Shown piece by piece: positions 7,340 through 16,242 of a stretch of 64,000 bases of DNA. The notes below the pieces were generated by a model. The model saw only the letters and a list, made by a program, of their open reading frames with translations. It searched no databases and was not told where the DNA came from. The DNA is from Paraperibacillus marinus (lineage in GTDB: Bacteria > Bacillota > Bacilli > Bacillales > DSM-1321): contig NZ_CP143542.1 in assembly GCF_046237605.1 (NCBI RefSeq), positions 1,736,001 to 1,800,000 on the forward strand. Reading direction: 5' to 3'. How positions within the stretch are numbered: the stretch's first letter is position 1; every line of letters starts with the position of its first letter. The position numbers and the translations under genes are program-made.

Positions 7340-9595
7340 ATGGAGCAGCATCCTGATTTTATGAAAGAACTTCATCGCCTGGATTTTACCAAAAGGTATA
7401 TGGACGCCGTCATCCAAACGGCTCAGACGAGCAAAGATAAGTTCAAAGAGAATATGGAAAAGGTATTTGGAGATGCCGACTGGCTTGAAACCGGCGGCTA
7501 TGCCGAGATCCTGACAAATGCCAGTTTCTTTGATATGTCCTCCCAGGAACTGGAGAGTCTGAACCGCGCCAAAATGAAGCCTTATTTTGCACGGGTGGAT
7601 TTTATCCGAAACGGCCAGCAAGACCCGGAGATCCTCTACTTTGGGAAAACATCGCTGTATCAGAGGGAAAGCCAGGAACAGATTATTGTTGACTGGAGAT
7701 CCCCCATTGCCAATCTGTACTATGAAGGAAGGCTCGGGGCGGTCAGCTATATGGCTGAAGGAGAAGAATTCGAAGGCGACATTTCCTTGAAAAGGCAGCT
7801 TATGATTGAGGGAGGAAACCTTGAGGACATCAGGGATATTGATTTGACAACCACAGACGAACTCCTGCAGGAATCTCTGTCGAAAAGCTCCAGCAACAGG
7901 CTCACTGAGATTGTCGCAACGATCCAGGAAGAGCAGAACCGGATCATCCGGGCAGACCTGAATAAGCCGATCATCGTACAGGGTGCGGCCGGCAGCGGGA
8001 AAACCACCATAGCCCTTCACCGAATCTCCTATTTTATTTATCATTACAGAGACCAATTTGATCCACGAAGCATGATGATCATCGCACCCAGCAGATTATT
8101 CATCGATTACATATCAGAAGCCCTTCCAGAGCTTGGTGTGGAAAGGGTCAAACAATTTACCTTCAGTGAATATGTACAGAATGCCATCGGGAAGAAGCTG
8201 AAACTGAGAAAGGATGATAAGCTGATCACCCTCCTTGAGGGATGTCATGCAGATAAGGGAACTATTGCTTATATCTCCGGGTTTAAAGGTTCACAGGCAT
8301 TCAAGGACATCATAGATTCCTATCTATTGGATGTATACAAGCGATTCATTCCGAATGAAGATTTTTATGTAGACAAATATAGAGTGTATTCAGCGAAAAG
8401 GTTCAAGCATCTCCTGTTGAAGGAATATTGGTATCTGCCCCTATACAGCCGCGTGGAAAAGCTGAAGAACATCATCCGCAATCAGGTGCGTGCCAATAAA
8501 AAACAAATGCTGGAAGGCATTGAAAAGTTTTATGACGACCGGTTGGACAGAGCCTTGTTCGGACGAATGGATCCAGCCAGGCGGAAGGAGGCAGTTTCAA
8601 GCGCGCTCGATAAGAAACAGGAACGATTAAAGGAAATCCGGGAAGCCATAAGGGATTCTTTGAAGTCGTATATGAAACAGTTTGAGAAGAAGGGGATACT
8701 CCAGTATTATCAGGAAATATTTGAAAGCCCCAAACAGCTTCAGAAGTATTCGGGCGGCAGCCTTACAATGGAGCAGGCGGAGCTTATAACCGGCACTCAG
8801 AATGATATGCTGGCTAAAAATCAATATGAGCTGGAAGATCTCGCACCCATTCTTTATCTATACTCCAAGCTGTTTGGAGTAGATAAGGAGAAACGGGCCA
8901 AAAATATAGTCATTGATGAGGCCCAGGATTACAGCTTTATGCAGCTTCTTTCCCTTAAGTCAGCGAATGAAACAGATATGTTCACCCTGGTGGGCGACCT
9001 GGCACAGGGAATTCACTCCTACAGAGGTCTTGATTCCTGGGAAACGATCCAGCAGAAGATTTTCCCCAGGGCCATTTATACTGAGCTACAGAAAAGCTAC
9101 CGGACGACAGTGGAAATTATGGATGAAGCAAACAAACTCCTTCAGTATCTCCCATATCAGTTTCCGCGTGTTGAGCCGGTTGTCCGCCATGGCGAGAAGC
9201 CCGGATTTACTGCCGTAACTGATCCAGGGGAATATACGACACATCTTTCTGCCAGGATTTCAGAACTAATGAAAGGAAATTTCCAAACCTTTGCCATTAT
9301 CTGCAAAACCATGAAGGACAGCCGGATCGTATATGACCTGTTAAGAGATCTTGACTCTTTCGGGGTAAAGCTGCTGCAAGAGCAGGAATCCATTCCGAAA
9401 GACAAGGTTGTCATCCTCCCAGCCTATTTGTCTAAGGGACTTGAATTCGATGCGGTTCTGGCGGTATCATATGAAGAAACCTACAGCAGGGAAAATGAAC
9501 TGGATATCAAGCTTCTTTATGTTACCATGACACGCCCCTTGCACCGCCTCTATTTTTTTGGCAGGAAGAGGGAGGATTTCCTGCTTGGCTCTTGA
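7340..9595 (+). CDS. helD: RNA polymerase recycling ATPase HelD
   Basis: The 751-residue UvrD/SF1-like ATPase begins with a charged helical region (residues 1-70) that in HelD enters RNA polymerase. Walker A is GAAGSGKTT near residues 213-221, Walker B VIDEAQDYS near 523-531, followed by QKSYRT and a C-terminal VTMTRP motif. In B. subtilis HelD removes stalled RNA polymerase from DNA using ATP. Length fits (about 770 in B. subtilis). The ATG at 7340 follows GGGAGAAAATG. A leader-controlled MutS2-like gene follows on the same strand. Confidence 0.9.
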   Translation: MEQHPDFMKELHRLDFTKRYMDAVIQTAQTSKDKFKENMEKVFGDADWLETGGYAEILTNASFFDMSSQELESLNRAKMKPYFARVDFIRNGQQDPEILYFGKTSLYQRESQEQIIVDWRSPIANLYYEGRLGAVSYMAEGEEFEGDISLKRQLMIEGGNLEDIRDIDLTTTDELLQESLSKSSSNRLTEIVATIQEEQNRIIRADLNKPIIVQGAAGSGKTTIALHRISYFIYHYRDQFDPRSMMIIAPSRLFIDYISEALPELGVERVKQFTFSEYVQNAIGKKLKLRKDDKLITLLEGCHADKGTIAYISGFKGSQAFKDIIDSYLLDVYKRFIPNEDFYVDKYRVYSAKRFKHLLLKEYWYLPLYSRVEKLKNIIRNQVRANKKQMLEGIEKFYDDRLDRALFGRMDPARRKEAVSSALDKKQERLKEIREAIRDSLKSYMKQFEKKGILQYYQEIFESPKQLQKYSGGSLTMEQAELITGTQNDMLAKNQYELEDLAPILYLYSKLFGVDKEKRAKNIVIDEAQDYSFMQLLSLKSANETDMFTLVGDLAQGIHSYRGLDSWETIQQKIFPRAIYTELQKSYRTTVEIMDEANKLLQYLPYQFPRVEPVVRHGEKPGFTAVTDPGEYTTHLSARISELMKGNFQTFAIICKTMKDSRIVYDLLRDLDSFGVKLLQEQESIPKDKVVILPAYLSKGLEFDAVLAVSYEETYSRENELDIKLLYVTMTRPLHRLYFFGRKREDFLLGS

Positions 9596-9602
9596 AAAGC
9601 CA

Positions 9603-9642
9603 TTGACAATATGAAACCGTTTTATTATCTTTAACATATAAT
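9603..9642 (+). promoter_or_regulatory. Candidate promoter of the MutS2-like gene leader
   Basis: A perfect TTGACA lies at 9603-9608. A TATAAT at 9637-9642 is 28 bases away, too far to pair; TATCTT at 9626-9631 has the right 17-base spacing. One of these probably starts the leader transcript near 9640-9650, just before the tiny uORF. Confidence 0.45.
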
Positions 9643-9684
9643 AGTCCATCTTCAAATAAACCATATAAAAAAGGGGTTTGTTTT

Positions 9685-9708
9685 ATGTCGGGTGTCATTC
9701 TTAACTAA
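9685..9708 (+). CDS. Seven-codon leader peptide (uORF)
   Basis: The frame ATG-TCG-GGT-GTC-ATT-CTT-AAC-TAA encodes MSGVILN. It has its own ribosome site (AAGGGG at 9671-9676, eight bases before the ATG). Codons 4-7 lie inside a sequence that pairs with 9782-9792, so a ribosome on this frame would block that helix. This is the usual layout of leader peptides that sense ribosome-targeting drugs upstream of erm, cat or vmlR-type genes. That it is translated is inference. Confidence 0.55.
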   Translation: MSGVILN

Positions 9709-9927
9709 CCGTAATTTCATACGGATGCAGCTGGATTTTTTTAGCTTACTTAAGCTTATTTAAGTATGCGCGGGCTGCATGGTTAAGAATGAATCATCTT
9801 GGCAGATACTTTTTCTCTCATGGTAACTCTGCGCTCTGGCAGAGCCCTCCATGGGAAGAAAAAGTGATTTAAGCAGAATCCCGCTTAAAAACCGCAGGTG
9901 AACATCGTTCGCCTGCGGTTTTTTTTG
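9695..9927 (+). promoter_or_regulatory. Ribosome-mediated attenuator upstream of the MutS2-like gene
   Basis: A long stem joins 9695-9705 with 9782-9792 (11 bp) and 9725-9731 with 9774-9780 (7 bp), enclosing small hairpins 9709-9724 and 9747-9766. A second hairpin pairs 9808-9816 with 9857-9865. A 14-bp terminator stem follows (5' arm from 9890, 3' arm to about 9920), with a T8 tail. Segment 9775-9784 can also pair with the terminator 5' arm 9890-9897 (CTGC/GCAG and GGTT/AACC with a two-base bulge). Ribosome stalling on the uORF would free it as an antiterminator. Confidence 0.6.
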
Positions 9928-10004
9928 CGTGCTGGCAGCCCGGTTGCAAGGGGTCTGCATGGGTATTTGAGGATGGACTGATTATATAAAAAGGATGTGT
10001 CGAG

Positions 10005-11948
10005 ATGAACGAAAAAACATACAATCATCTGGGATATACACAGATTAAGCAAGAGATAGCAGCATTTGCAATGAGCAGGACCGCAAAGGACAAAATCATG
10101 GAAATCACTCCCTCCTTCAATGGGAGACAAATAGAATCCTGGCATGAAGAAGTAACAGAATCCGTGAAAATTCTAGAAAAAAGCTCAAGCATTCCCATTT
10201 CCTCCCTTGAAGGTATAGAACGCCTCCTCAGTATGATGCACAAAGGAACAGCCCTGAGGGAAGAACAGTTAATGAAGCTTGCTATGTTCCTTGACAGCTG
10301 TCTGAAGCTAAAGCGTTTCATGTGTGACAAAGAGTCACTGGCACCGCGAATCAGTTTATACGCTGAGGGGATTGAAGACATTCCGGAACTGCTGCATGAA
10401 ATAAACCGCTGTATCCGGAATGGCCGTGTGGATGATCATGCCACAAAGACCCTGCTGAAGATCAGAAGGTCCATTGGTATGCAAGAGGATAAGCTTAAGG
10501 AAAAACTTCACTCCATCATTAAATCAAGTAAAAACAAAATGTATCTTCAAGACCAGATTGTAAGTGTAAGAAACGGCAGATATGTTATCTCAGTCAAGAA
10601 AGAATATAAAGCAAAAATAAAGGGTCATGTATTGGATACATCTGCATCTGGCTCCACGGTATTCATGGAACCAGAGGAAGCAGGTTCACTTCTTGAGGAA
10701 TTGAACAGACTTAAAGCCCAGGAAGAAATAGAGATAGAAGAGATCCTGATGTATTTGACAGGCCTCGCTGCCCTGAGTGAGAGGGAGCTCCTGCTGGCTG
10801 GAGAAATAATGGTTCAATATGACATTCTATTCGCCAAAGGCAGGCACAGCAGAAGTATCGGAGGCAGCAAGACTTCCATTGATGGCCGCAGACAATTTAC
10901 ATTAAAGGAAGCAAGACATCCTCTGCTTGGTAAGGAGGCTGTGCCGCTTAATCTATCCTTAGGGGGAAAAGACAGTGTGCTGGTCATAACGGGCCCAAAT
11001 ACGGGCGGGAAAACAGTCGCACTTAAAACTGCTGGGCTGCTTATTTTGATGGCGCAAAGCGGATTCCATATTCCTGCATCTGATCAGAGCTCAATCGGCA
11101 TTTTTCAAAAGGTGCTGATAGATATTGGAGATGGTCAAAGCATTGAACAGAATCTCAGTACATTCAGCTCCCATATAAAAAGTGTCATTGAAATCTTAAA
11201 AGAAGCCAATGATCACTCACTGGTACTGATGGATGAGCTGGGTTCGGGGACGGATCCCGGCGAGGGTATGGGGCTTGCCGCCATGATTCTGGAACAGCTG
11301 TATGAAAAGGGAGCGGTGGTGATTGCCACCACACACTATAGCGAAATTAAAGTGCTCGCAGACAGGAAAGCAGGTTTTATCAATGGCTCGATGGACTTTG
11401 ATCTGGATACATTGCAGCCCACTTATCGATTGATCATTGGAAAAGGAGGGGAAAGCCAGGCGTTCTCCATCGCCCTCAAGCTCGGCATGCACCCATCCCT
11501 GATAGAAAAAGCACATCAATACACATATAATGAAAGCATTTCTTACTGGTATGAAACCCCCGATTCTTCAATCAAAAAGGACTGGGAAAAACAGATTGCC
11601 GTTAATAAATTTGCACATCGGGAAAATAAAAATCAGCATGCGGCCTTGAAACCGGAAGTCTATTACAAAAAGGGAGACCATGTAATCATATCTCCAAAAG
11701 GAGAATCGGGGATTATATTCAACGGACCGGATTCATCAGGGAATTATATAGTCCAGATACAGGGAGAAAAAAGGAAGGAAAACCATAAACGCCTTAAACT
11801 CTATATCAGTGCGGAGAAGCTTTATCCGGAAGATTATGACTTTGACATCATCTTTGAATCAAAAGAAGATAGAAAAGCCCTAAACCAGTTGAAGAGAAAG
11901 CATGTCGACGGTCTGGTCATAAACCGGGAAGAGGGTCCTAAGGAATAA
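10005..11948 (+). CDS. MutS2-like ATPase lacking the Smr domain
   Basis: The 647-residue protein has the MutS2 core: helical lever/clamp region (about 1-300), Walker A GPNTGGKT near residues 333-340, and Walker B LMDELGSGTDPGEG near 408-421, followed by ATTHYSEIK. Canonical MutS2 is about 785 residues with KOW and Smr domains. Here the region 550-605 (YKKGDHVIIS ... VQIQGE) resembles a KOW-type barrel, and the protein ends without Smr. MutS2 splits collided ribosomes in B. subtilis, so a ribosome role is plausible. It is probably a second paralog, expressed only when the upstream attenuator is relieved. The ATG follows AAAGGATG. Confidence 0.8.
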   Translation: MNEKTYNHLGYTQIKQEIAAFAMSRTAKDKIMEITPSFNGRQIESWHEEVTESVKILEKSSSIPISSLEGIERLLSMMHKGTALREEQLMKLAMFLDSCLKLKRFMCDKESLAPRISLYAEGIEDIPELLHEINRCIRNGRVDDHATKTLLKIRRSIGMQEDKLKEKLHSIIKSSKNKMYLQDQIVSVRNGRYVISVKKEYKAKIKGHVLDTSASGSTVFMEPEEAGSLLEELNRLKAQEEIEIEEILMYLTGLAALSERELLLAGEIMVQYDILFAKGRHSRSIGGSKTSIDGRRQFTLKEARHPLLGKEAVPLNLSLGGKDSVLVITGPNTGGKTVALKTAGLLILMAQSGFHIPASDQSSIGIFQKVLIDIGDGQSIEQNLSTFSSHIKSVIEILKEANDHSLVLMDELGSGTDPGEGMGLAAMILEQLYEKGAVVIATTHYSEIKVLADRKAGFINGSMDFDLDTLQPTYRLIIGKGGESQAFSIALKLGMHPSLIEKAHQYTYNESISYWYETPDSSIKKDWEKQIAVNKFAHRENKNQHAALKPEVYYKKGDHVIISPKGESGIIFNGPDSSGNYIVQIQGEKRKENHKRLKLYISAEKLYPEDYDFDIIFESKEDRKALNQLKRKHVDGLVINREEGPKE

Positions 11949-12080
11949 GGGAGAATTTGTCTTTTTTTGTAAATACTTAGAACTAGTTTTTACGGAATTA
12001 CACCTAACTGATTGAAATGAGAACAAGAGAAGATTATACTTTATCTTGGTTCAAGTTCTTGGGTGTAACGCCAAATATAT

Positions 12081-12122
12081 ACAGCATTCCTGTCCGTAAA
12101 TGGACGTTATGCTGTTTTTTTA
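12081..12122 (+). terminator. Terminator of the MutS2-like gene
   Basis: A 7-bp outer stem (12081-12087 with 12109-12115) with an inner GTCC/GGAC helix is followed by seven or more T residues. Confidence 0.82.
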
Positions 12123-12179
12123 TATTCCAAGGACCGTTGGACTGTTTGTCCAATTACACATACAAAATGAGGTACCCAA

Positions 12180-13790
12180 ATGAAATTCAACAAATACCAA
12201 AATGTTTTTTTAACCAATATGAATAAACAGCTGGCTAAATGGCTGGAAGAAAGCAGCGGCCATGTACCCGCTGAAGAGGTATACAGATTCCTTCATTCTA
12301 TAAAGGGGACGGCTGGAACCCTAAATCTGGATGAGCTTTCCGTCTTGGCTTCAAGCCTCATGGAAGAGTCAGAGGGAAGAGAAGAATCCTATTCCAACGA
12401 AGAATTATCCCAGTTTTTAATGGACCTGCCCGGCAGGGGCACTCCGCAGGAGCATTTCATTGAACCGGCCAGGAAAGAGGAAGTTAAGCGGGACGATCGG
12501 GTGCCGCTTATTCAAGTCATTGAAGATGATATCTCCATGCTCATTGTCCTCAAGGACGCACTGGAAGAAAAGGGCTGGATGGTAATAGCAAATACAGACG
12601 GCAGCCAGGCGGTGAGCCGCTTCACTCAGTTGAATCCGGACTGCATGGTCATCAACATTGATCTGCCGGAAAAAAGCGGCTTCGAAATCCTTGAAGAGAT
12701 AAAACATCAGGATATGAGGACTGCTGTCCCCAAAATTATGATCAGCAGCAATAATACAAAAGATGCCAGGATAAAGGCATTCCAGCTTGGAGCCGATGAT
12801 TTTATCGGCAAGCCGCTTGATCTCGAAGAATTTATAGTAAGGATTGAAAGACAGCTTGAGCGGAAGCGGATCCTCGATCGGTTTGTATTGATTGACGAGC
12901 TTACACAGGTGTACAATCGGCGCCATCTTCACAATGCTCTGTCAAGCAGTCTTAGCGACTTTAAGAGAACACGTTCTCCTTTCACTGCAGCGATGTTTGA
13001 TCTGGATCATTTCAAAAAAGTAAATGATACATATGGTCATCTTATCGGCGATCAAGTACTGAAGGAATTTGCTTCTTTCCTGAAAAGGAATCTCCGCGGC
13101 TCTGATACAATCTGCCGATATGGCGGGGAAGAATTCGTTGTCCTGTTCCCTCATGCAAGTGAGGCAGAAACCAGGCAGAAGCTCGAAAGGCTCCTTGAAG
13201 AATTTGCTGCCATCCCTTTTTCTTCTGATGAGGAACGGTTTACTGTGACGTATTCTGCCGGTGTCTATATGGTCCGGGAGACGGATACAGACATGGAATC
13301 CATCATCAAGAAAGCGGATGATGCCCTTTATCATGCTAAGAAAAATGGAAGATCCAGAGTTGAAGCTGCGCTTCCTGCAGCCGAAGGAAAACCAAATGAG
13401 AAGCTTCTTATATCCATCATCGACGATGATGCGATCATCAGGACTATGCTTGCCAAGATGATGGAAACATCGGAATTCCCGGGTTTTTCGCCGGATGTCA
13501 AAACCTATGAAGACGGAATGGTATTTATGCAGTCAGGCCGGATCAAGGAGGAAGGCCGCCATTTCCTGGTCCTTGACGGAATGATGCCTGTCATGGATGG
13601 ATTGGAAGTGCTGCAGAAAGTGAAACGTTCTGCGGTTAATGGGGAACTGACAGTCCTGATGCTGACGGGAAGGAAAAGTGAACGGGATATTGCAAAGGCC
13701 CTTCAGCTCGGGGCAGATGATTACATGACTAAGCCGTTTGGCATTACTGAGCTGCAGGCGAGGATAGCCAGGCTGATCAAAAGGACGTGA
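12180..13790 (+). CDS. Diguanylate cyclase with Hpt and two receiver domains
   Basis: This soluble 536-residue protein has an Hpt-like domain (FLHSIKGTAG, His39), a first receiver (about 115-235, phospho-acceptor Asp in INIDLP), a GGDEF domain (about 240-400) and a second receiver (about 408-534, Asp in LVLDGMMPVMDG). The catalytic loop is GGEEF, preceded five residues earlier by RGSD, a product-inhibition I-site. It should make c-di-GMP under phosphorelay control. The kinase is most likely the hybrid kinase at the end of this locus. The next gene starts three bases after its stop. Confidence 0.88.
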   Translation: MKFNKYQNVFLTNMNKQLAKWLEESSGHVPAEEVYRFLHSIKGTAGTLNLDELSVLASSLMEESEGREESYSNEELSQFLMDLPGRGTPQEHFIEPARKEEVKRDDRVPLIQVIEDDISMLIVLKDALEEKGWMVIANTDGSQAVSRFTQLNPDCMVINIDLPEKSGFEILEEIKHQDMRTAVPKIMISSNNTKDARIKAFQLGADDFIGKPLDLEEFIVRIERQLERKRILDRFVLIDELTQVYNRRHLHNALSSSLSDFKRTRSPFTAAMFDLDHFKKVNDTYGHLIGDQVLKEFASFLKRNLRGSDTICRYGGEEFVVLFPHASEAETRQKLERLLEEFAAIPFSSDEERFTVTYSAGVYMVRETDTDMESIIKKADDALYHAKKNGRSRVEAALPAAEGKPNEKLLISIIDDDAIIRTMLAKMMETSEFPGFSPDVKTYEDGMVFMQSGRIKEEGRHFLVLDGMMPVMDGLEVLQKVKRSAVNGELTVLMLTGRKSERDIAKALQLGADDYMTKPFGITELQARIARLIKRT

Positions 13791-13792
13791 CC

Positions 13793-14836
13793 ATGATTAA
13801 AGACGAGATTGCCATATTGACAGCTGCAGCCCTGTTCATCACTATTATTCTCTCAATACTGCTCTTGTATTTAGTTATAAGAAAAACAAGGGAGAATTGG
13901 ATGAGGAGAAAAGTGGACAAATATAAAGAAGAGCTGAATCCAGCAGTGCTGGACGTGCTTTTGACAGGACAGAATTTAGAAGGAATTAAGACGGATTCGA
14001 ATATCGAAAAAAGAGCGCTCGAGGAAAGTCTGAGCAGCTATGCGTCCGTTCTTGAAGGAAGCGGAGTGAAAGAAAATATTACAAGTATAGCCGAGTTCCA
14101 TCTCAGCCGGGATTATTCCAGGAAACTGAAAAGCATGCACTGGAGCCGGCGGATGAATTCGCTTTACCATATCGATCTCTTCAGGCTGAAGGCACTTGAA
14201 GAGGATGTGCTGTTTTTATTAAAAAAGAAAATAAGTTCTGATGCAGAAAAAAACTATAGCCTGCGCATCCTGGCTTCTTTTGGTCATGAAGAGGCGGCAG
14301 CCCGTTTAATGGAGGCTGGCCGCACTTTGCCCCAATTTGAATATAGAAATATCCTGTCCAGGCTTCCAGTTTTCTTATTTGAAAGGCTGATGGATTCATT
14401 TGAAAAGTGCCCCCAGCCTCTTCAGAATGCCCTGCTGGATTCCATTGGAATGCAGAAGAAGCTGGATTATACCGGTTTTTTAGAGCAGGCGATTGATATT
14501 CATTCAGGGGAGACAAGAATACGGGCATTTAAGGCACTTGTGAATATAGGGTATGTCAGTGATGTGACACATTATCTTCCATATGCCGCTTCTTCTGAAT
14601 GGCAGGAAAGGATGCTTGCCGCCAGGCTTTTTGGGGTGGTGCGGGACGGTTCACTTCTCAGCGTTCTTTCCGGCCTGCTCCGTGATTCGAGCTGGTGGGT
14701 CCGTTTCCAGGCTGGCGGTGCCATCAAGCAATATCCCCAGGGGGACGATCTGTTATTGTCTATCTACCAAAATGATTCAGATCCATTTGCTCGGGACATG
14801 GCATGGGAATGGATGAACAAAGGAGCGGTTCATTGA
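13793..14836 (+). CDS. Membrane-anchored HEAT-repeat protein
   Basis: The product (347 residues from ATG 13793) has one N-terminal membrane helix (about 7-30) and a cytoplasmic helical-repeat domain with HEAT-like units, for example ALVNIGYVSDVTHYLPYAA and AARLFGVVRDGSLLSVLSGLL. I prefer ATG 13793 to the upstream GTG 13787, because AAGGA at 13781-13785 is at proper distance only from the former. HEAT scaffolds usually hold protein complexes; here it may link cyclase and glycosyltransferase. Its stop overlaps the glycosyltransferase start (TGATG). Confidence 0.72.
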   Translation: MIKDEIAILTAAALFITIILSILLLYLVIRKTRENWMRRKVDKYKEELNPAVLDVLLTGQNLEGIKTDSNIEKRALEESLSSYASVLEGSGVKENITSIAEFHLSRDYSRKLKSMHWSRRMNSLYHIDLFRLKALEEDVLFLLKKKISSDAEKNYSLRILASFGHEEAAARLMEAGRTLPQFEYRNILSRLPVFLFERLMDSFEKCPQPLQNALLDSIGMQKKLDYTGFLEQAIDIHSGETRIRAFKALVNIGYVSDVTHYLPYAASSEWQERMLAARLFGVVRDGSLLSVLSGLLRDSSWWVRFQAGGAIKQYPQGDDLLLSIYQNDSDPFARDMAWEWMNKGAVH

Positions 14837-16242
14837 TGGAGATATGGTCTGCAGCAGCCTTTTACTTTGGTATTTTCATAGCAGTTTATATGATAATAGT
14901 CATCGGCTTCTATTCTGTCATTTTGTTCATCTCCATGTTACAGCTGAGAAAGGAATACAACCTGGATACGGACCTCGCCTATGAAGAATATGAGAATGAG
15001 AATTTCACCAGGCCCGTCTCCATCATTGTGCCGGCTTACAATGAAGAAGCAGGCATCATTCCAAGTGTCCGCTCGCTGCTCGGGATAAACTATCCAGAAT
15101 TTGAAATTATCGTAGTCAATGATGGATCTAAAGATTCGACTTTGGAAACGATGATCAGGCATTACGGGATGAAAGAAATTAACAAGGTAATCAGGCAGCA
15201 GGTGCCGGCTAAGAAAGTAAAAGCAGTTTACCAGTCAGAAATGCTGCCGCATCTTTATCTGATAGATAAAGAAAACGGCGGGAAAGCAGATGCGCTGAAT
15301 GCGGGCTTGAATCTTTCCAGCTTCCCGTATTTTTGTTCTCTGGATGGCGATTCAATCCTTGAGAGAGATGCATTTATCAAGGTGATGAAGCCGATTATTC
15401 AATCAAATGAGGAAGTCATTGCCTCAGGAGGAAGCATCCGGATAGCGAATGGCTGCGAAATTGAAAATGGAAATATCTTAAAGGTCGGCCTGTCGAGGAA
15501 CCCTCTGGTCATCATGCAGACCATCGAATATCTGCGGGCATTCCTCATGGGAAGAATCGGCCTGAGCCGGCATAATCTGCTTTTGATCATTTCTGGAGCT
15601 TTCGGTGTCTTTTCCAAGAAATGGGTCATTGATGCAGGAGGCTATAAAAGGGATACCGTTGGGGAGGACATGGAGCTTGTAGTCCGGCTGCACCGGCTGA
15701 TTAAGGAAAAAGGGGAAAGAAAAAGGATTGTCTACATCCCGGACCCTGTCTGCTGGACCGAGGTGCCCGAGGAAATGAAATATCTGAGGAGACAGAGGAG
15801 CAGATGGCACAGGGGGCTGTTTGAAAGCCTCTCGAACCATAAAAACATCGTATTTAACCCAAAATACGGCTCTATTGGATTCATCTCGTTCCCATATTTC
15901 TGGATTGTAGAATTCCTTGGGCCAATCGTAGAACTCACAGGATATCTCTATATCATACTCGCACTGTTCCTTGGCGGGATTTATATGGAATTTGCAATAT
16001 TGATTTTTCTTCTTTCCTGCTTATACGGCTCTATCTTTTCAATGGCTTCTGTTCTTTTGGAGGAATGGAGCCTGAGGAAATACCCGAAAGTCTCCCATTT
16101 GCTCAAGCTGTTTTTTTATTCGGTCACCGAAACATTATGGTACCGCCCATTGACTGTTCTTTGGAGATTTGAAGGAATCATCCAAATTATTAAGGGTGAT
16201 GTGAGCTGGGGCGATATGAAAAGAAAAGGGGTATCCAAATGA
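14836..16242 (+). CDS. Processive family 2 glycosyltransferase
   Basis: The 468-residue membrane glycosyltransferase has an N-terminal helix, a GT-A domain with IIVPAYNEE, VVNDGSKD, SLDGDS (the DxD motif), VGEDMEL (catalytic base) and RRQRSRWHRG (QxxRW, typical of processive synthases), then several C-terminal helices. It resembles cellulose, hyaluronan and poly-GlcNAc synthases but carries no PilZ domain. I start at ATG 14836 (AGGAG ten bases upstream, TGATG coupling); an ATG at 14803 inside the HEAT gene is less likely. It probably extrudes an exopolysaccharide; sugar specificity is unknown. Confidence 0.85.
   Translation: MEIWSAAAFYFGIFIAVYMIIVIGFYSVILFISMLQLRKEYNLDTDLAYEEYENENFTRPVSIIVPAYNEEAGIIPSVRSLLGINYPEFEIIVVNDGSKDSTLETMIRHYGMKEINKVIRQQVPAKKVKAVYQSEMLPHLYLIDKENGGKADALNAGLNLSSFPYFCSLDGDSILERDAFIKVMKPIIQSNEEVIASGGSIRIANGCEIENGNILKVGLSRNPLVIMQTIEYLRAFLMGRIGLSRHNLLLIISGAFGVFSKKWVIDAGGYKRDTVGEDMELVVRLHRLIKEKGERKRIVYIPDPVCWTEVPEEMKYLRRQRSRWHRGLFESLSNHKNIVFNPKYGSIGFISFPYFWIVEFLGPIVELTGYLYIILALFLGGIYMEFAILIFLLSCLYGSIFSMASVLLEEWSLRKYPKVSHLLKLFFYSVTETLWYRPLTVLWRFEGIIQIIKGDVSWGDMKRKGVSK

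Noticed and set aside
7184..8056. 290-codon open frame on the minus strand inside helD
   Set aside because: It overlaps the well-supported helD gene and ygaJ start, has no ribosome site and no recognisable motif; a shadow frame.
9601..10004. T-box riboswitch upstream of the MutS2-like gene
   Set aside because: The leader has hairpins and a terminator, but lacks the conserved T-box sequence (GGGTGGTACCGCG-like) and an apparent specifier loop.
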